Positions 1 to 7,348 are shown, numbered from the stretch's first letter. The stretch is 9,208 bases of DNA from DATLFI01 sp035524895 (GCA_035524895.1 DATLFI010000336.1:1-9208), one strand, 5' to 3'. A program made the numbers and translations. Notes: a model not told the origin generated them from the sequence alone.

Positions 1-221
1 GCCGCACCGGCGAGGCGTTGCGAGCTTGGGAGCGCGCGCTCGAGATCGAGCCCGGCGACTACGACGTGCTCTACAACTTCGCTCTCGTCGCGGCCGAGGC
101 CGGCGAGCGCGAGCGCGCGCTCGGGGCGTTCCGGCGCTTCGTGGCGGAGGCGCCGCCGGCGCGGTACGGCTCCGACCTCGACAAGGCGCGCGCTCGTCTG
201 CGCGCGCTGGAGTCCCGGTGA
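1..221 (+). CDS. TPR-repeat protein, C-terminal end (5' truncated)
   Basis: The reading frame is open from the left edge (first full codon at position 3) to a TGA at 219-221, so the gene begins outside the window. The visible 72 residues form one clear TPR helix pair (GEALRAWERALEIEPGDYDV, then LYNFALVAAEAGERERALGAFRRFV), followed by a short Arg/Ala-rich helical tail. TPR units mediate protein-protein contacts, and no catalytic part is visible. The stop overlaps the GTG start of the next gene by 4 bases (GTGA), which points to one operon and translational coupling. A similar tail is familiar from sulfatase-fold/TPR fusion proteins, so this may be the end of a paralogue of the next gene. That is an inference, because the N-terminal part cannot be seen. 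A TTG at 18 lies inside the frame but is not a likely start. Confidence 0.8.
   Translation, partial: RTGEALRAWERALEIEPGDYDVLYNFALVAAEAGERERALGAFRRFVAEAPPARYGSDLDKARARLRALESR
209..220 (+). promoter_or_regulatory. Shine-Dalgarno and GTG start of the sulfatase-fold gene
   Basis: GGAG at 209-212 lies 5 nt before GTG at 218-220. This GTG overlaps the TGA stop of the preceding gene. The SD, the overlap and the lipoprotein signal peptide that follows together fix the start here. The earlier in-frame ATG at 26 would only translate the wrong frame of the upstream gene. Confidence 0.65.
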
Positions 222-2515
222 CCGGAGTCCGGGGGACCGGCGGTCTCGACCGGTCGCCTCGACACGCACCGTCGCCCGCGCGCCTCGTCGCGTCGCGCTC
301 GGCGCTCGTTCTTGGGCTCGTTCTTGCGCTCGTTGTCGCGCTCGCGGCCTGCGGCGGCCCGGAAAAGGGCGGCGGCGCGGCCCGGCTGCCGCTGCTGCCA
401 CCCGACACTCCGTTGGTCCTGATCTCGATCGACACGCTGAGGTCCGACCGGCTGCCCGCCTACGGTTATCGCAACGTCGAGACCCCGGCGATCGACCGAC
501 TGCGCGCCGACGGCGTGCTGGTCGAGCGTGCCTACTGCCACATGTCGCTGACGCTGCCGTCGCACGCCTCGCTGTTCACCGGCCTGCGTCCCGACCAGAA
601 CGGCGTCCGCGACAACATCGGCTATCGGTTGCGAGACGACCTGCCGACGCTCGCCGAGCTGCTGCGCGCGCGCGGCTACGCGACCGGCGCCGCGGTCTCG
701 AGCTACGTGCTGCGCCGCGCCACGGGCGTCGGGCGTGGCTTCGAGTTCTACGAGGATGCGATCGTGGTCGAGAGCGGCGTCGACCTCGGAGGGCTCCAGC
801 GCCCCGGCGGCGAGACCCTCCAGCGCGCTCTGCGCTGGCTCGACGACACGGCGGCACAGCGGCCGGGCGCGGCACCGTTCCTCTTCTTCCACATCTACGA
901 GCCGCACAGCCCCTACACCCCGAGCGAGCCCTTTGCGTCGCGCTACGCCGATCCGTACGACGGCGAGGTCGCGGAGGCCGATGCCATCGTCGGGCGGCTG
1001 CTCGACGAGCTCGAGGCTCGCGACCTCTATCGCCGATCCGTGGTGGTCCTGCTCTCCGACCACGGCGAGGGGCTCATGGACCACGGCGAGATGGAGCACG
1101 AGGTGCTGCTCTATCGGGAGATGTTGCAGATCCCGCTCCTCGTCAAGCTCCCCGAGGGCGAGCGCGCCGGCGAGACCGTGAAAGCCCCCGCGCAGGTCGT
1201 CGACGTGCTGCCGACGTTGCTCGATCTGCTCGGCATCGAGCGCCCGACCGGGCTCCCCGGGGAGAACCTGTTCGCGCTCGATCTCCTCCCCGACGGCGCC
1301 AGCCAGCGCCAAATCCTCGCGGAGAGTGTCTACCCGAGGTTGCACTTCGGCTGGCGCGACCTGGCCTCGGTCATCGAGGGCCCGCATCACCTCATCGAGG
1401 GCGCCTCGGTGGAGCTCTTCGACCTGGTCGCCGATCCGCGGCAGCAGCAGGATCTCGCTTCCCGGCAGCCTGAGCTGACGAGCCGGCTGCGCCGAGCTCT
1501 GGCGTCGTGGGACCGCGAGATCGCGCCGCCCGGCGCAGTCGACGAGGAGACACGGCGCCAGCTCGCCGCTCTCGGTTACGCCGCGGCGAGTCCCGCCACC
1601 GCCCTGCGCCCGCGGAGCGAGCTACCCGACCCGCGCACCAAGATCCACCTGCTCGAGGCTTTGGGAGAGGCGTCGAGGCTCTACGGAACCGGACGCCTGG
1701 ACGAAGCGGCGGCCGCGTACCGGCGTCTGGTCGAGGACGAGCCCGGAATGGTCTTCGCCTGGGAGCAGCTCGGCAAGAGCCTGCGCAAGCTGGGCGATCT
1801 GGATTCGGCGCGCGGCGCTTTCCTGCGGGCTTACGAGCTCTCGGACGGGGCGCCGCAGGTTGCACTCTCGCTCGCCGAGATCGAGCTGTTCCAGGGTCGT
1901 CTCGACGAAGCCGAGGCGCACGCCGTTCGGGCGCTGCCGAGCCACGAGACCGCCGCGGATCTCCTGGCGCAGATCGCGCTGCGTCGCGGCGACCTCGGCG
2001 GCGCGGAGGCTCTCGTGCGCCAGGCGCTCGAGAGCCGTGGCACGCGGGTCGAGCCGCTGGTCACGCTGGTCGAGCTGCGGGTGCGTCAGGAGCGGTTCGC
2101 GGACGCTCTCGCGGTCTCCGAGCAGGCGCTGTCGGAGTTCGCCGCACGACCCGACCGCGAAGTCCTGCGCGGCCTTTTCTACCAGCGCGGATTGGCGTTC
2201 GCCGGGCTGGGCCGGCCGCGCGAAGCGATCCAGGCTCTGGAGCAGGAGATCGAGCTCTCTCCGCAGGAGCTCGCACCGTATCCCCGACTGGCGTTCCTCT
2301 ACACCGTCGAAGGCAACGGTGCCCGGGCCGCGCAAACGCTGCGTCTGATGGTCGAGAGGAATCCAGGACCCCGCGCGCAGGCCGAGGCGGTGCGCGCACT
2401 GCGCGCCCTCGGCGACCAGGCTGCCGCCGACCGGCTCCTGCGCAGCGCGCTCCAACGCTGGCCTGGCGATCGCGACCTCGAGTCCCTGCGCGACGCGCGA
2501 TCCACGGCGGGCTGA
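218..2515 (+). CDS. Lipoprotein with sulfatase/alkaline-phosphatase-superfamily domain and C-terminal TPR repeats
   Basis: 765 residues from GTG 218. Residues 28-45 form a hydrophobic signal ending in a lipobox (ALAAC, Cys45), so the protein is probably lipid-anchored on the periplasmic side or outer surface. Residues about 65-400 have the alkaline-phosphatase superfamily fold. The first metal site is in SIDTLRSD (Asp72), the nucleophile loop is TLPSH (112-116), and the second metal site is SDHGEG (Asp281, His282), followed by DHGEMEHE (288-295). True sulfatases carry Cys/Ser-x-Pro-Ser-Arg at the nucleophile loop. Here Thr112 replaces the Cys/Ser and His116 replaces the Arg, so formylglycine maturation is not expected. 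A Thr nucleophile suggests a phosphodiesterase or phosphotransferase rather than a sulfatase; this is inference. Residues about 475-755 hold roughly seven TPR-like helix pairs. The gene is operonic with the upstream TPR gene and converges with the next gene, with 3 bp between stops. The substrate is unknown. Confidence 0.88.
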   Translation: MTGVRGTGGLDRSPRHAPSPARLVASRSALVLGLVLALVVALAACGGPEKGGGAARLPLLPPDTPLVLISIDTLRSDRLPAYGYRNVETPAIDRLRADGVLVERAYCHMSLTLPSHASLFTGLRPDQNGVRDNIGYRLRDDLPTLAELLRARGYATGAAVSSYVLRRATGVGRGFEFYEDAIVVESGVDLGGLQRPGGETLQRALRWLDDTAAQRPGAAPFLFFHIYEPHSPYTPSEPFASRYADPYDGEVAEADAIVGRLLDELEARDLYRRSVVVLLSDHGEGLMDHGEMEHEVLLYREMLQIPLLVKLPEGERAGETVKAPAQVVDVLPTLLDLLGIERPTGLPGENLFALDLLPDGASQRQILAESVYPRLHFGWRDLASVIEGPHHLIEGASVELFDLVADPRQQQDLASRQPELTSRLRRALASWDREIAPPGAVDEETRRQLAALGYAAASPATALRPRSELPDPRTKIHLLEALGEASRLYGTGRLDEAAAAYRRLVEDEPGMVFAWEQLGKSLRKLGDLDSARGAFLRAYELSDGAPQVALSLAEIELFQGRLDEAEAHAVRALPSHETAADLLAQIALRRGDLGGAEALVRQALESRGTRVEPLVTLVELRVRQERFADALAVSEQALSEFAARPDREVLRGLFYQRGLAFAGLGRPREAIQALEQEIELSPQELAPYPRLAFLYTVEGNGARAAQTLRLMVERNPGPRAQAEAVRALRALGDQAAADRLLRSALQRWPGDRDLESLRDARSTAG

Positions 2516-2518
2516 GCC

Positions 2519-3694
2519 TCAGCGGCGCTCCAGGTCCGCACGCAATCGCGAGAGCAGGGCCCTGAGATCCGTGCGCTCGGGGGCGAGGGCGATCGCGGCC
2601 TCGAGCTCCGAGCGTGCTCCGACCTCGTCTTCCAGCGCGAGACGGGCGAGCGCCCGAAGGTGATGGGTCTCTGCGGTGGCGGACATCTCTTCGAGCACCG
2701 CGAGCGCCTCTTGCGGCGCTCCCCTACGCAGCCTCTCGCGCGCGACGTCCAGCTGCGCCTGCTCCAGGCCGGACCGCCTCGTGTGCTCCTGGTGCTCGCT
2801 GTAGAGCCTCTGGAACTCCCGCATCTCTCGGCCGGCGGCCGCCGCCTCGCCGGCGCGCCGGAGCGCCGTGGCCAGTCCGTAGCGCGCCTGGTAGTCGTCG
2901 GGCGCTGCCTCTACGGCACGAGCGTAGGCGCGCGCGACCTCGCCCGCCGGAATGCCCGCCTGGGGGTTGCCGCTCGCTGCCTCGAGCAACCGCGCGCGCT
3001 CGATCAGGAGATCGGGCCCGTCGTAACCGTGCCGGGCGGCGTTCTCGATGGCCTGCAGCGATTCCTGGAAGCGTCCACCCCAACCGAGCAGGCGGCCGAG
3101 CTGGAACCACGCATCGGCGTCCCGCGGCGCCGTTTGCAGGAGGCTCCGATACGTCAGCTCGGCGGCCTCGACCTTGCCGTTCTCCCACTCGGCGGCGGCG
3201 AGCAGGTGCAGCACGCGAGGGTTCCCCGGCGACAGCGCCGCCGCTTCCCGTAGGGCTGCCTCGGCGCTCAGGAACTGCCGCGCGCGTAGGTGCGCGTCGC
3301 CCAGGGTCGCGAGGACGGCGGGGTGGGGGGCCAGCACCTCGAGTGACCCTTCGAGCAGCGAGAGGGCGGCTGCGTCGTCGGCGCGTCGAAGGTGCCGCTC
3401 GGCGGCTCGCGCGATCGGGGGAATCGCCTCCGGCTCGCGACCGAGGAGCCGGAGCGCTGCCGCTCGACCCAACAGCGCGGCCTGGGAGTCGGGGTCTTCG
3501 ACCAGCAGGCTGCGGAACTCGGCCTCCGCTGCGACGGCATCGCCGCGCGCGAGCAGGTCCTGGGCCCTTGCCAGCGACTCGGAGTGCGCAGTGGGTTCCG
3601 GCGCGGGCGGTGGCGTCCCCGCGCTCCCGGGCGTGGCCGAGGCGAGGAGGGTCGAGAGCAACGAGGCCGCGAGGTGTGCGCTGGTGCAGCTCAT
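2519..3694 (-). CDS. Exported TPR-repeat protein
   Basis: 391 residues from the ATG at 3694. Residues 1-26 (MSCTSAHLAASLLSTLLASA...) resemble a Sec signal peptide with cleavage near ASA or GSAG, then a Pro-rich linker at 27-36. The n-region lacks Lys/Arg, which is unusual. An in-frame GTG at 3706 adds four residues and has AGAGAG about 4 nt upstream, so it is a possible alternative start; the ATG has no clear Shine-Dalgarno. From residue 38 the whole chain is TPR-like helix pairs, e.g. ARAQDLLARGDAVAAEAEFR (43-61), VLATLGDAHLRARQFLSAEAALREAA, then AWFQLGRLLGWGGRFQESL near 195-214, and a last unit near 345-370. There is a more charged segment at 289-310 (MREFQRLYSEHQEHTRRSG). No enzymatic motif is visible, so a periplasmic scaffold role is inferred. 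It is divergent in content from the other TPR genes here and converges with the sulfatase-fold gene. A longer frame extends upstream to 3916 but crosses the receptor terminator and looks non-coding. Confidence 0.82.
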   Translation of the reverse strand: MSCTSAHLAASLLSTLLASATPGSAGTPPPAPEPTAHSESLARAQDLLARGDAVAAEAEFRSLLVEDPDSQAALLGRAAALRLLGREPEAIPPIARAAERHLRRADDAAALSLLEGSLEVLAPHPAVLATLGDAHLRARQFLSAEAALREAAALSPGNPRVLHLLAAAEWENGKVEAAELTYRSLLQTAPRDADAWFQLGRLLGWGGRFQESLQAIENAARHGYDGPDLLIERARLLEAASGNPQAGIPAGEVARAYARAVEAAPDDYQARYGLATALRRAGEAAAAGREMREFQRLYSEHQEHTRRSGLEQAQLDVARERLRRGAPQEALAVLEEMSATAETHHLRALARLALEDEVGARSELEAAIALAPERTDLRALLSRLRADLERR

Positions 3695-3714
3695 GAGGGA
3701 TAGCACGCGTCTCT

Positions 3715-3741
3715 CTTGCTTCGAGCTTTGCCTCGAGCAAG
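3715..3741 (-). repeat. Inverted repeat in the leader of the TPR gene
   Basis: Arms CTTGCTTCGAG (3715-3725) and CTCGAGCAAG (3732-3741) pair over 10 bp with a single bulged T at 3720 and a 6-base loop CTTTGC. The repeat ends 20 bp before the ATG of the minus-strand TPR gene. It could be an operator or a leader hairpin that limits ribosome access. There is no U-tract, so it does not look like a terminator. Confidence 0.55.
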
Positions 3742-3785
3742 CGAATCGCGATGCCTCGATTCTTCCCCGAGCCGCGGCATCGACG

Positions 3786-3815
3786 CCACCCTGGGCCACC
3801 CTGGGCCACTCTGGC
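3786..3815. repeat. Three 10-bp tandem repeats upstream of the TPR gene
   Basis: CCACCCTGGG occurs twice exactly (3786-3795, 3796-3805), followed by a variant CCACTCTGGC (3806-3815). The period is close to one helical turn, which would place protein contacts on one face of the DNA. It lies 92-121 bp upstream of the minus-strand TPR gene start and 29 bp from the receptor terminator. A regulatory role is possible but unproven; replication slippage would give the same pattern. Confidence 0.5.
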
Positions 3816-3843
3816 CGCGGGTAGACCGTCGCTCGCCACAACG

Positions 3844-3874
3844 AAAAAGGGCCGGGAGCTTCCTCCCGGCCCTT
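3844..3874 (-). terminator. Rho-independent terminator of the TonB-dependent receptor gene
   Basis: A perfect 12-bp stem, AAGGGCCGGGAG (3847-3858) with CTCCCGGCCCTT (3863-3874), closes on a tetraloop. On the minus strand the stem runs into five T residues (complement of 3844-3848). It starts about 50 nt after the receptor stop codon at 3927-3929. The plus-strand side lacks a T-run, so termination is directional and isolates the receptor transcript from the following TPR gene. Confidence 0.9.
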
Positions 3875-3926
3875 CCTCGACGCGAGACCTGAGGCGGGCT
3901 GGCCGCCCAGGCTCACGAAGCGCGGA

Positions 3927-6900
3927 CTACTTCCAGCCCAGGCGAACGCCGAGGCGGTAGATCCGCGGGCTGACGTTGTCGCTCAGGAAGAACGCGTTCC
4001 CCGCGGTGACACCCCGCTCACGCGACAGCTCGGTACCCTCGTTGGTGACGTTGAACACGTCGATGCCGAAGGTGAAGTTCACCGCCGAGGCCAGCGCGAA
4101 CTCCTTCTCGAGACGAATGTCAGCGGTCATGATGTCGTCCAGCCGGTAGTCGACGTAGTCGTCGACCACGCGGATGGTGCGGTTGACGCCGTCCGAGGTC
4201 CGGATACCCGCGGTGTAGGGCGTCGGGTAACCCTCGCGCGCCTGGAGGGCTGCCGAGAGGTTGAAGCCCCACGGCCGGTCCGGGGCGACCTGGTACATGC
4301 CGGTCAGGTTCGCCGACCAGGTCGACTGCAGGAAGCGCTCTCCCTTGCCCGAGCCGGTCTCGCGAGTGATGAAGGTGTCGCCATCGACCTCACCGCCGTC
4401 GAACCCGGCCGAGATGCCGTTGAAGTTCGGGTCGGAGTTGTCGATGTACTCCTGGTCGATGGACCACTCCGCATCTTCGAAGTTCACGAAGCCGCGCAAC
4501 ATCCACCGGTTGGCCAGCCGCTTGGTGAACGAAACCGCAGCACCGAGGTAGTCGCGCTCTCGCGAACCGTTCAGCAGGAGGCTGCCGCCGGTGAAGTCGA
4601 AGTCGCTGCCCAGAGCGAACAACGGGACGTTGTACGTCGAGGCGGGACCACCCGACAGACCGCCCGGAATGGTGCCGGTCAGGAAACCGTCCGGAACGTA
4701 GTCGTTCTTGCGGATCGTGCGCACCGCGCCCGTCACCGGGTCGCGGAGCAGCGTCCGCGTCTCGAGGATGTCCTCGACGTTGCGCGCGGTCACCGAGAGA
4801 CCGATCACGAACTCGGGCAGCAGCGCGTGCTCGAGGTTGAGCACCAGCTCGGTCGTGGTCGGCGCGTCGAGACCCGGATCGGTGATGCTCGGGTTGACGA
4901 GGGCCGCAGGATTGGCCGCGTCGAACCCGTTGGCGAAGGCGAGCTGGCTCAGGTCGTTGAACTCCGCGCCGGTGCCGGTGTACTTCGTGTTGCTATAAGG
5001 CCGCACGAAGTACGCGTAGGCTGAGCCCGCGGGGTTGGTGCGGGTCACCGTGCCGACGCCGAGCTGGTCCGCGAACTGAGCCAGGGAGGCCCGGAGCAGG
5101 GTGTCGCGGTTCTTGCCCAGCGCGTAGGTGAGGCCGACGCGCGGGTGGATGGTCTGCCAGGAGAACTCCTCGGAGCCGCCCTGGTAGTTGAGCGCCGGCA
5201 GCACGTTCGGCACGAGCGGGTTGGCCGGCACGTTGTACGCCTCGTTGACGCCCGACTGGTCGTCGTAGCGCAGGCCGAGGTTGACTGTGAACTTGCCGAA
5301 GGTCAACGTGTCCTGAGCCCAGAACGAGGCGTACTCCATGGTCGTCGGCGTGGAGACGCCGCGCTTGGCGACCAGGAAGCTCGTCGAGGTGGTGTTGAAC
5401 GTGAAGATGTTGCGGCCCGGCCAGGTGAAGTCGGAGAACGACTCGTAGGTCCGGAAGCGACCGCCGACCTTCAGCTCGTGGCTGGTGCCGCCGGTGTTGA
5501 AGAAGTACGAGGCGTCGGCCTTGAGCTCGTCGTTCGGACCGATCGCGTTGCCCGACAGGTAGTTGTCCGCCCAGACGCCGTCCGCGCGGCGCCAGACCTC
5601 GGGGGCATCGGGCCCGGTGCCGCCTTTGGCGGCGAGCGCGAAGCCGAAGTCACCCAGGGAGTAGGAGCCGGTGACGAACAGGTTCGACGAGACCACGTGG
5701 GTGTCCTCGAAACGGAAGATCGCCGAAGGGCCACGCTGGTTCCAGGTGGTGATGTCGGGACGCGTGATCGCCGCGCCGCGGCCGAACTTCAGCTTGTCGC
5801 CGTTGACCCACGACGCGACGGCCGAGTTGGCCTGGGTGAACTGTACGTTCGCCTTGAGGCCCTGGTTCTCCAGGATGGTGTCGTCGGCGCCGCCGCCGGC
5901 GTTGTTCTGCTGGACGTCGTTTTGACCCCACGAGCCCCACAGCCAGAAGTGGTCGCGGATCACCGCGCCGCCGGCCTCGAAGCCCATGTCCTCGATCTCG
6001 CGGATCTGGGCGCCCGCGTACCGGCTGGTGCATCCAGGGCGCGTCTCGCCCGCGAAGCACTGCACACCACCGCCCCGGGCGGAGTTGTTGCCGAGATCCT
6101 CGATACCCACGTTCGGCTGCGACTGCTTCATCGCGCCGCCGAAGTAGCCGCCGGCCTTGGTGTTGTAGAACCGAGCGGAGCCGCGGAACTCGTTGCTTCC
6201 GCGCTTGGTCACCAGGTTGACCGCGACGCCCGCGGTGCTCTTGGTGACGTCGGTGCCGCCGGTGCTGAACTGCATCTCGGCGAACTGGTCGAAGTCGTAG
6301 TAGGTCGGCGACGCGCCGGTGGCGCGCATGTCGGTGACTTCGATGCCGTCCATGGCGAACACGTTCTGGTTGCCCTCGACGGCCTGGGCGCGGAACCCGG
6401 ACTGCTGTCCGGACTCGTTGCCGCCGACGTTGATGCGGTCGACCAGCACGCCAGGGGTCTGGCTGAGGATCGCCCATGGGTCACGAGCGGTCGGGATCTT
6501 CTCGAGCTCGAGCTGGGTGACCGTGGTGCCGGTGCCGAGACGACGCTCGTCGAGGAGCGGGCTCTCGGAGGTGACGGTGATCGTCTCCTCGACTGCCGGG
6601 GTGAGGGCGAGCGGAACGGTGGTGTTCCGGCCGATGCGCACGTCGATACCTGGGTACTCGATGGAGCCGAAGCCCTCGAGGTTCGCCTTGAGGGTGTACG
6701 CACCCGGATCGAGGCTGAGGAAACGGAACTGCCCCTGCGAGTCGGTGATCTGCGCCTTCTCGGCGCCGATACCGGTCAGCGTCACCGTGACGCCGGGGAG
6801 GGGCGAGCCGTCGGAGTCGGCCACCGTGCCGAAGATGTTTCCGGTTACCGCCTGGGAAAAGGCGGCGCCGGAAATCAGCACGAGACCGAGGCTGAGCACT

Positions 6901-6932
6901 AGCGCCCAGCGAAGGAGTCGGAGGTCCTTCAT
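3927..6932 (-). CDS. TonB-dependent outer-membrane receptor with N-terminal carboxypeptidase-regulatory domain
   Basis: 1001 residues, complete. Residues 1-28 are a Sec signal peptide (MKDLRLLRWALVLSLGLVLI, cleavage likely after SQA). Residues about 31-112 form a carboxypeptidase-regulatory-like beta-sandwich (GTVADSDGSPLPGVTVTLTG and GQFRFLSLDPGAYTLKANLEG). A TonB-box-like ETITVTS lies at 116-122. The plug spans about 125-250, including IPTARDPWAILSQTPGVLVD and VFAMDGIEVTDM. The rest is a 22-strand-type barrel, ending in RIYRLGVRLGWK. Cys292 and Cys301 could form a disulfide in an early outer loop. Such receptors take up bulky substrates across the outer membrane using TonB energy; the order of domains resembles the Oar-like receptors common in Acidobacteriota. 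The ligand cannot be read. A Shine-Dalgarno AAGGAG precedes the ATG, a strong terminator follows the stop, and a sigma-54 promoter consensus lies upstream, so the gene is probably a single-gene transcript. It is divergent from the transglutaminase-like lipoprotein gene. Confidence 0.96.
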   Translation of the reverse strand: MKDLRLLRWALVLSLGLVLISGAAFSQAVTGNIFGTVADSDGSPLPGVTVTLTGIGAEKAQITDSQGQFRFLSLDPGAYTLKANLEGFGSIEYPGIDVRIGRNTTVPLALTPAVEETITVTSESPLLDERRLGTGTTVTQLELEKIPTARDPWAILSQTPGVLVDRINVGGNESGQQSGFRAQAVEGNQNVFAMDGIEVTDMRATGASPTYYDFDQFAEMQFSTGGTDVTKSTAGVAVNLVTKRGSNEFRGSARFYNTKAGGYFGGAMKQSQPNVGIEDLGNNSARGGGVQCFAGETRPGCTSRYAGAQIREIEDMGFEAGGAVIRDHFWLWGSWGQNDVQQNNAGGGADDTILENQGLKANVQFTQANSAVASWVNGDKLKFGRGAAITRPDITTWNQRGPSAIFRFEDTHVVSSNLFVTGSYSLGDFGFALAAKGGTGPDAPEVWRRADGVWADNYLSGNAIGPNDELKADASYFFNTGGTSHELKVGGRFRTYESFSDFTWPGRNIFTFNTTSTSFLVAKRGVSTPTTMEYASFWAQDTLTFGKFTVNLGLRYDDQSGVNEAYNVPANPLVPNVLPALNYQGGSEEFSWQTIHPRVGLTYALGKNRDTLLRASLAQFADQLGVGTVTRTNPAGSAYAYFVRPYSNTKYTGTGAEFNDLSQLAFANGFDAANPAALVNPSITDPGLDAPTTTELVLNLEHALLPEFVIGLSVTARNVEDILETRTLLRDPVTGAVRTIRKNDYVPDGFLTGTIPGGLSGGPASTYNVPLFALGSDFDFTGGSLLLNGSRERDYLGAAVSFTKRLANRWMLRGFVNFEDAEWSIDQEYIDNSDPNFNGISAGFDGGEVDGDTFITRETGSGKGERFLQSTWSANLTGMYQVAPDRPWGFNLSAALQAREGYPTPYTAGIRTSDGVNRTIRVVDDYVDYRLDDIMTADIRLEKEFALASAVNFTFGIDVFNVTNEGTELSRERGVTAGNAFFLSDNVSPRIYRLGVRLGWK

Positions 6933-6943
6933 TTTGGGATGGT

Positions 6944-6949
6944 CTCCTT
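6944..6949 (-). promoter_or_regulatory. Shine-Dalgarno of the receptor gene
   Basis: AAGGAG on the minus strand (CTCCTT at 6944-6949), 11 nt before the ATG at 6932. It supports this start together with the signal peptide that follows immediately. Confidence 0.75.
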
Positions 6950-7026
6950 GCGGTTGTTTGCAGCCTGCTCCGGACCCCGCGACGAGGCAGGAGCTTTAGC
7001 TGCGGTCTTGCTTGTGCCAGGTGTAC

Positions 7027-7042
7027 AGCAAGCGACGTGCCA
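7027..7042 (-). promoter_or_regulatory. Sigma-54 (-24/-12) promoter of the receptor gene
   Basis: On the minus strand the 16-mer is TGGCACGTCGCTTGCT. It matches the RpoN consensus TGGCACG-N4-TTGCW at every fixed position, with GG and GC separated by exactly 10 bases. Counting from the -12 C at 7028, transcription would start near 7016. This gives a leader of about 84 nt before the receptor ATG, which contains its AAGGAG site. Sigma-54 promoters need an upstream AAA+ activator, so the receptor is probably switched by a specific signal; no activator gene lies in this window. Confidence 0.75.
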
Positions 7043-7043
7043 T

Positions 7044-7062
7044 TTGGTGCGGCCGGCGCCAA
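7044..7062. repeat. Inverted repeat adjoining the sigma-54 promoter
   Basis: TTGGTGC (7044-7050) and GCGCCAA (7056-7062) pair over 7 bp with one G-T mismatch, around a 5-base centre. It begins 2 bp upstream of the -24 element of the receptor promoter. It could bind a regulator, but it is short and GC-rich and may be chance. Confidence 0.3.
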
Positions 7063-7165
7063 TCTGGCATCGAAGGTGTTGGCCAATGCCATCAGCCTGC
7101 GTCTTCAGGGTTTGGAGGGCACGCGGAGCGCTGTCGGAGATCCCGTGGACACTCGAGGGTCGCAG

Positions 7166-7209
7166 TGGATTCAGAGCGGTGAAGGTGATCCAACGCAATG
7201 GATCCAACG
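7166..7209. promoter_or_regulatory. Candidate activator-binding repeats between the two sigma-54-like promoters
   Basis: GATCCAACG occurs twice, at 7187-7195 and 7201-7209, with a 14-bp period. The second copy sits in the palindrome TGGATCCA (7199-7206), and an inverted half-site TGGAT is at 7166-7170. The two copies are about 171-193 bp upstream of the predicted receptor start site and about 166-188 bp upstream of the predicted lipoprotein start site. This is within the usual range for sigma-54 enhancer sites. Binding is inferred only. Confidence 0.35.
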
Positions 7210-7348
7210 ACTTGGGGAAATGCCGGACCGCCATGGAGCTGGAAGGGGGAGATCGCCGGATCAGGACGGAGGTGAGGCCGGGCCAGAGCAGGGGCCAGCG
7301 CCGCTTTCGCCGGTATTGTGTCGCACGTGACGGCGGCGCCCGCGGCAC

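Noticed and set aside
26..217. N-terminal extension of the sulfatase-fold frame back to an ATG at 26
   Set aside because: It translates the wrong frame of the upstream TPR gene and is Arg-rich without protein character; GTG 218 with its Shine-Dalgarno and lipobox is the better start.
71..1390. Long minus-strand frame of 439 codons opposite the sulfatase-fold gene
   Set aside because: It is a shadow of high-GC coding DNA. The plus strand has unmistakable catalytic motifs, while this translation has none.
3695..3916. Upstream extension of the minus-strand TPR gene by 74 residues
   Set aside because: It runs through the receptor terminator hairpin and the tandem repeats, and it would displace the signal peptide from the N-terminus.
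5145..6902. Plus-strand frame of 585 codons opposite the receptor gene
   Set aside because: It is a low-complexity Val/Gly/Arg/Ala translation typical of an antisense frame; the receptor on the minus strand is certain.
6996..7020. Second sigma-54 -24 element (TGGCAC on the minus strand near 7016-7021)
   Set aside because: There is no TTGC -12 element at the required spacing, so only half of a promoter is present.
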